Origin: Bacteroidetes bacterium endosymbiont of Geopemphigus sp.
GTDB lineage: Bacteria; Bacteroidota; Bacteroidia; Flavobacteriales; Blattabacteriaceae
DNA: 64,000 nt
NCBI RefSeq assembly: GCF_002904345.1
Contig: NZ_PEIH01000005.1
Coordinates: 736,449-800,448 of the forward strand
Direction: 5' to 3'
Shown piece by piece: positions 60,671 to 64,000 of this stretch. A program made the position numbers and the translations under genes. Numbering within the stretch: position 1 is the stretch's first letter; each line of letters opens with the position of its first letter. Under the pieces are notes generated by a model. The model searched no databases. It saw only the letters and a list, made by a program, of their open reading frames with translations, and was not told the origin of the DNA.

Positions 60671-61912
60671 ATGAAGAAAAAGTGCATGACGTGTAAAAAC
60701 TCTTCCTTGTGGATTGGCAAAATTTCAGACGTGCTTTTTGCTATGATTCCTGTTTCATTACTTTATGATATACATGCAAACTCTTGCAATATCGCAGCTT
60801 TTTTAATTTTTTATCTACTTATCGAAAGAAAAGTAGCACACTTCAAATGTGTTCTTCCATACAAATGGCTGCTGATTTTTTGTAGTTTATATCTGCTGGA
60901 GATTTTTGGAATTTTCTATACAAAAGATTTTCTTTTTGGATTCAACTTGTTGGGAACCAGCTTAACGCTAATATTATTTCCATTATTTTTTCCTGTTTAT
61001 TTAAAAGAACGAGGAAAAGAACATCTCTGGAAGATCCTATCTTTGTTTGTAGCGAATATTTTTCTTATAAGCCTTTGGACTTTTGTAAAGTGCCTGACCG
61101 GAAATACCCTTTTAAGCCCTGATCATAAATATTGTTTTGGCTATGAAATTCCTTATAAATATGTTTATTTCGGAATATATCTAAATTTTAGCTTCTGGAC
61201 GGTGACTTATTATCTGTATATCCAGGGCAAGAAATTACACTTTGTAAGAAAAGTGACCCTTGCTATTCTTTCCTTTTTACTGCTATTTTTTCTCTACTAC
61301 AGTGGTGGCAAAGCCGCTCTGCTTACTTGGATATTGACCCTAATCCTCTCTCTAATATTTATCGTTTCAGATTTTAGAAAGCAGAAAATTTTTAAAGTAA
61401 TTTCTATAGGAGCATTATTTATCCTAACTATAGGAATTTTAGCTTTTCAAAACCCAAAGCTCAAAAATTATTTCACTGAACAATGGGAGAAAGTATATCA
61501 AAATTATTCCGTAGTTGAACGTATTCCTCTATGGAGGTGTGCAGTTGAAATTTTCAAAGAGCATCCTTTATTGGGCACAGGCTTGAGTAATGAAGTTGAA
61601 ATTTTACATAACTGTTATAAAAAAGACCCTATACTTAAGGTAGTTACTAATTATAATTCCCATAATAGTTATCTGAGCGTCTCTGTACGTTTTGGACTTT
61701 TGGGAATAAGTTCCCTTTTACTCATGCTTCTTTATCCGATTCTCTGGAGCTTAAAGCATAAATATGGACTTTACACATTATTTTTAGGCTTATTTACCTT
61801 TTCAAATTTTTCAGAAAGCATGCTTGAGCGCCAGATCGGTCTGGTATTTTATTCCTACTTCAATATAGTTTTATTCAGCAGCTATTTCTTTTCAAGAAAA
61901 GTCGACGATTAG
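60671..61912 (+). CDS. O-antigen ligase/polymerase family membrane protein (Wzy_C type)
   Basis: 413 residues with about ten hydrophobic segments and a large periplasmic loop between residues 265 and 345. The loop reads VERIPLWRCAVEIFKEHPLL, GTGLSNEV and YNSHNSYLSVSVRFGLLG, which is the O-antigen ligase domain signature (W..A...F..HPL.GTG......, HN.YL......G..G). Such proteins join or polymerise surface polysaccharide on a lipid carrier. Not part of the preceding operon in most flavobacteria, where murI is usual; a gene replacement or rearrangement is inferred. Intact. Confidence 0.88.
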   Translation: MKKKCMTCKNSSLWIGKISDVLFAMIPVSLLYDIHANSCNIAAFLIFYLLIERKVAHFKCVLPYKWLLIFCSLYLLEIFGIFYTKDFLFGFNLLGTSLTLILFPLFFPVYLKERGKEHLWKILSLFVANIFLISLWTFVKCLTGNTLLSPDHKYCFGYEIPYKYVYFGIYLNFSFWTVTYYLYIQGKKLHFVRKVTLAILSFLLLFFLYYSGGKAALLTWILTLILSLIFIVSDFRKQKIFKVISIGALFILTIGILAFQNPKLKNYFTEQWEKVYQNYSVVERIPLWRCAVEIFKEHPLLGTGLSNEVEILHNCYKKDPILKVVTNYNSHNSYLSVSVRFGLLGISSLLLMLLYPILWSLKHKYGLYTLFLGLFTFSNFSESMLERQIGLVFYSYFNIVLFSSYFFSRKVDD

Positions 61913-62101
61913 ATGTTCATCGCAATCATCTAAAAAATTCTAGAAAAATATTTATATAAATCTTTTATGATTTCTTAGCTTGCTTTTTCCAAGTAAATAT
62001 TCTTAAATATACACTAATTTAAAATTCTATTATTTATTATAATCTAATTTATAAAATAATAATTATATTAGTATTCATTTTTACGGAAAAATTTTTTTAT
62101 C
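61913..62101. other. AT-rich spacer after the ligase gene
   Basis: No gene recognised; only A/T-rich low-complexity sequence. Confidence 0.4.
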
Positions 62102-62212
62102 GTGAAATTCAGTAGGTTTAAATTAGGTTACTCCTACAGTCTCTCTATGAGCCGAGTGCGTAATTACAATTCGGGTACGCATCAAATCGGACTCGGTTGG
62201 ATTTTATTATAG
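62102..62212 (+). pseudogene. sprF: C-terminal remnant of a PorP/SprF-family protein
   Basis: A 36-codon fragment: FKLGYSYSLSMSRVRNYNSG, THQIGLGWIL and a stop at 62210-62212. This is the last strands of the PorP/SprF outer-membrane family, whose members end YSxDxxxSxxxxYNxGTHEIxLxY. Upstream of it only unreadable AT-rich sequence remains. SprF genes normally follow a large SprB-like adhesin gene and are needed for its type IX secretion. Confidence 0.7.
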
Positions 62213-62358
62213 GTAAATCTAAATTTAGAATTTACGGCATTCACATGGTATCTCATATATAATAGTTATAGAAAAACTTCTAATAAGTAATGAAATTATT
62301 GCTATTAAAAGAAAATTAAGATAAATCTAACGGTCTTATCTTAACATCATTCTGTTGT

Positions 62359-64000
62359 ATGAAAAATCTTGTCATAAAAAATATTTCAAATCTATATAGC
62401 ATTGTATACAATTGCTTCAGCAATTTATGCCCAACAACCCATGATTACAAAACCGGCTTTTACCAAAGACTTCGAAGGAGCTAAACATGCCGATCAAAAA
62501 CTTCCTCTCACAAAAGGAGAGGTTTTACTTGAGCATGTCAGTCGCGCCCTGATAGACCAAATCAGTATAATGTAATGACAGAATTTAGGGAATATAAATA
62601 CCCTGATCGGATTGTAAAAGATCATACTGGTCAAAAAGGGAATCATGGCAATCTACTGGTTATGAATGGCAGGAACGAAAGAAAGGTAACGGAAATGTAC
62701 AAATTTCGTATTAACGATATTTGCTCAAACAGTCATTATAAATTTTCCTATTAGGCAAAGCTTTTGGAGCCTTATAACCACCCACTAGCAGAGGCAATAT
62801 AATAGGTGAAGTATTTGATAATCAAACCAGAGAGTCACTTGCTAAAAAAGAAAGCGGCTATTTAAAGTATGATTCTAACCCTGATCAGTGGATGGAACAA
62901 AATTTTATCATTAAAACTATAAATAATAAAGAGCTTGAATTTAAGCTTACCGATATAGGTTCCTTGCCTGATGGTCCGCATGGGAGTTGTCACTATTATA
63001 GAACTGGATGACATACAGGCTAAATCCGAAGCCGGATCAATCAAACTTATAGTATTGATAATCAAATACACAATACAAGAACTTATAATGCATACAAGGG
63101 AAACCATCAGAAAATAGAAGTAAAACTCATAAGAGAATTTCCTTATAAAAAACAGCAACAAAGAAAACCCGGAAAGGTCAACTGGAATGACATTCCTCAG
63201 AACAATGCAGAATTTATCGATATTAAAACAATTGATAATTGTATAGAATATAGTAATTGTGGCCTCTACAGACAGTCAATCCTGTAGGTTGTTTATCTGA
63301 GAGATAGAAAATCGAAATGCTCGAAGATAACAAGCCTTTACTATCCAATAAATGACAGTAAACATATAGAATATTTGCGATAGCGGAGATTTTCCTAAAA
63401 TCAACTTAGCAACCGATAAAAATAATCAAGCACTTAATGAACAGACTGTAGAAACCGCAACTTATTATGCAGAAGCTCTTTACTACAAAAGGATATGCAT
63501 CTAACCTAATACAGGTAGGAATCGTCAAAAAAACAGACCCATGTGTTCTCAGTAACATCCAAAATCGATTATTACTTCTATGGGGAGATAAGCCGGAGCT
63601 TTCTTTCACTCTTGATCCTTCAACAAACTCTAGAGAAATTACAGAAGCTAAGCTCAAAACTCCTTCGGACGCAAACATAACGCTTAACACTCACGAGATA
63701 GAAAATCTTAGCTCGGGGAATCTTCCTAAAGGATTATCCGGATTTTTAGTAAGAAAGATCGTGGGAAGTATACTGTAGAACTGACAAGCAATGGTTGCCG
63801 ATCCGGAGGATCCGGTGAAAAGCTGTGTAGAAGATTTGCTTTTTCCTGAGCCTAAGGGAGAAAAACCTAACTATTGAATACTCCATAGACGGGGTGAATT
63901 TCCAGTCTTCTCCTTTATTTTCAGGAATAAAAGAAGGAATCTATGAGTTTTTATGCACGATAAGGATCAGTGCGTGGTAAAAGCGCTCTTTAAAACAAAA
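62359..64000 (+). pseudogene. Large SprB-like surface adhesin, broken; runs past the window end
   Basis: Begins ATG 62359 with a signal-peptide-like ALYTIASAIYAQQ. Then come DHTGQKGNHGNLLVMNGRN and DICSNSHYKFS, which match the GYMLVVNAS...LCxxTTYEFSAW N-terminal domain of giant type IX-secreted adhesins. Later fragments TSNGCRSGGSGEKL and EYSIDGVNFQSSPLFSGIK followed by EGIYEF are the SprB-repeat type (YSIDGxNFQSSxxFxGLxxGxYxVxV). At least ten frameshifts or stops lie in 1.6 kb; the longest open piece is 63467-63778. Surface adhesin or gliding protein in the ancestor. Confidence 0.7.

Overview
The window is AT-rich chromosome from a member of the Bacteroidota, very probably a flavobacterial lineage, in an active phase of genome decay such as a host-restricted or recently endosymbiotic bacterium. 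The lineage is read from: an Alternative Complex III subunit (ActF); the F1 pair atpD-atpC standing apart from the other ATP synthase genes; a DUF6168-like protein; the block nadK / DUF6089-like / uppS / bamA / ompH; an operon of a GHMP (mevalonate-kinase-like) kinase, a UbiA prenyltransferase and rluB; remnants of type IX secretion and gliding genes (sprE/porW, sprF, a SprB-like adhesin); and -7 promoter elements matching TAnnTTTG. All judgements come from reading the sequence; no database search was run.

Layout. 0-7.6 kb: end of actF, a full-length but shattered uvrA, a decayed IS982 copy, a lipoprotein pseudogene and membrane-protein debris. 7.6-14.4 kb: a haem cluster on the minus strand in which hemC, hemD and hemE are intact while hemB and hemA are pseudogenes, with a dead ktrA/trkH potassium-uptake pair between hemC and hemD. 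14.7-17.5 kb: an AraC regulator, sufE, a SerA-like dehydrogenase and tRNA-Ala(GGC). 17.5-20 kb: gene-poor AT-rich sequence with hairpins, unknown remnants and a rhodanese pseudogene. 20-31 kb: glnS, an IS481-like remnant, ribE and pdxA (divergent), atpC-atpD, ribF and an AddB-like nuclease. 31-34 kb: remnants of an integrated element, including a tyrosine recombinase. 34-38.5 kb: an intact leuACDB operon. 38.6-45.4 kb: a TPR-like protein, a DUF6168-like protein, the sprE/porW pseudogene, tyrS and era. 45.8-47.9 kb: the second IS982 copy and debris. 47.9-53.8 kb: hydrolase-engB, aroQ, a dead conserved gene, then rluB, a UbiA family gene and a GHMP kinase. 54.5-61.9 kb: nadK, DUF6089-like, uppS, bamA, a dead and a live ompH, and an O-antigen-ligase-like protein. 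61.9-64 kb: sprF and SprB-like adhesin remnants.

Functionally, the genome keeps translation (glnS, tyrS, tRNA-Ala), ribosome assembly (era, engB, rluB), envelope biogenesis (uppS, bamA, ompH), the cofactors flavin, pyridoxal phosphate and NADP (ribE, ribF, pdxA, nadK), Fe-S trafficking (sufE), energy (ActF, F1) and the whole leucine branch plus a shikimate step (aroQ). It is losing haem synthesis, excision repair (uvrA), K+ uptake, gliding/type IX secretion and its mobile DNA. Retaining amino-acid and vitamin genes while losing surface, repair and transport genes fits a nutritional symbiont; that reading is inference. No CRISPR array, rRNA operon or convincing novel defence system was seen.
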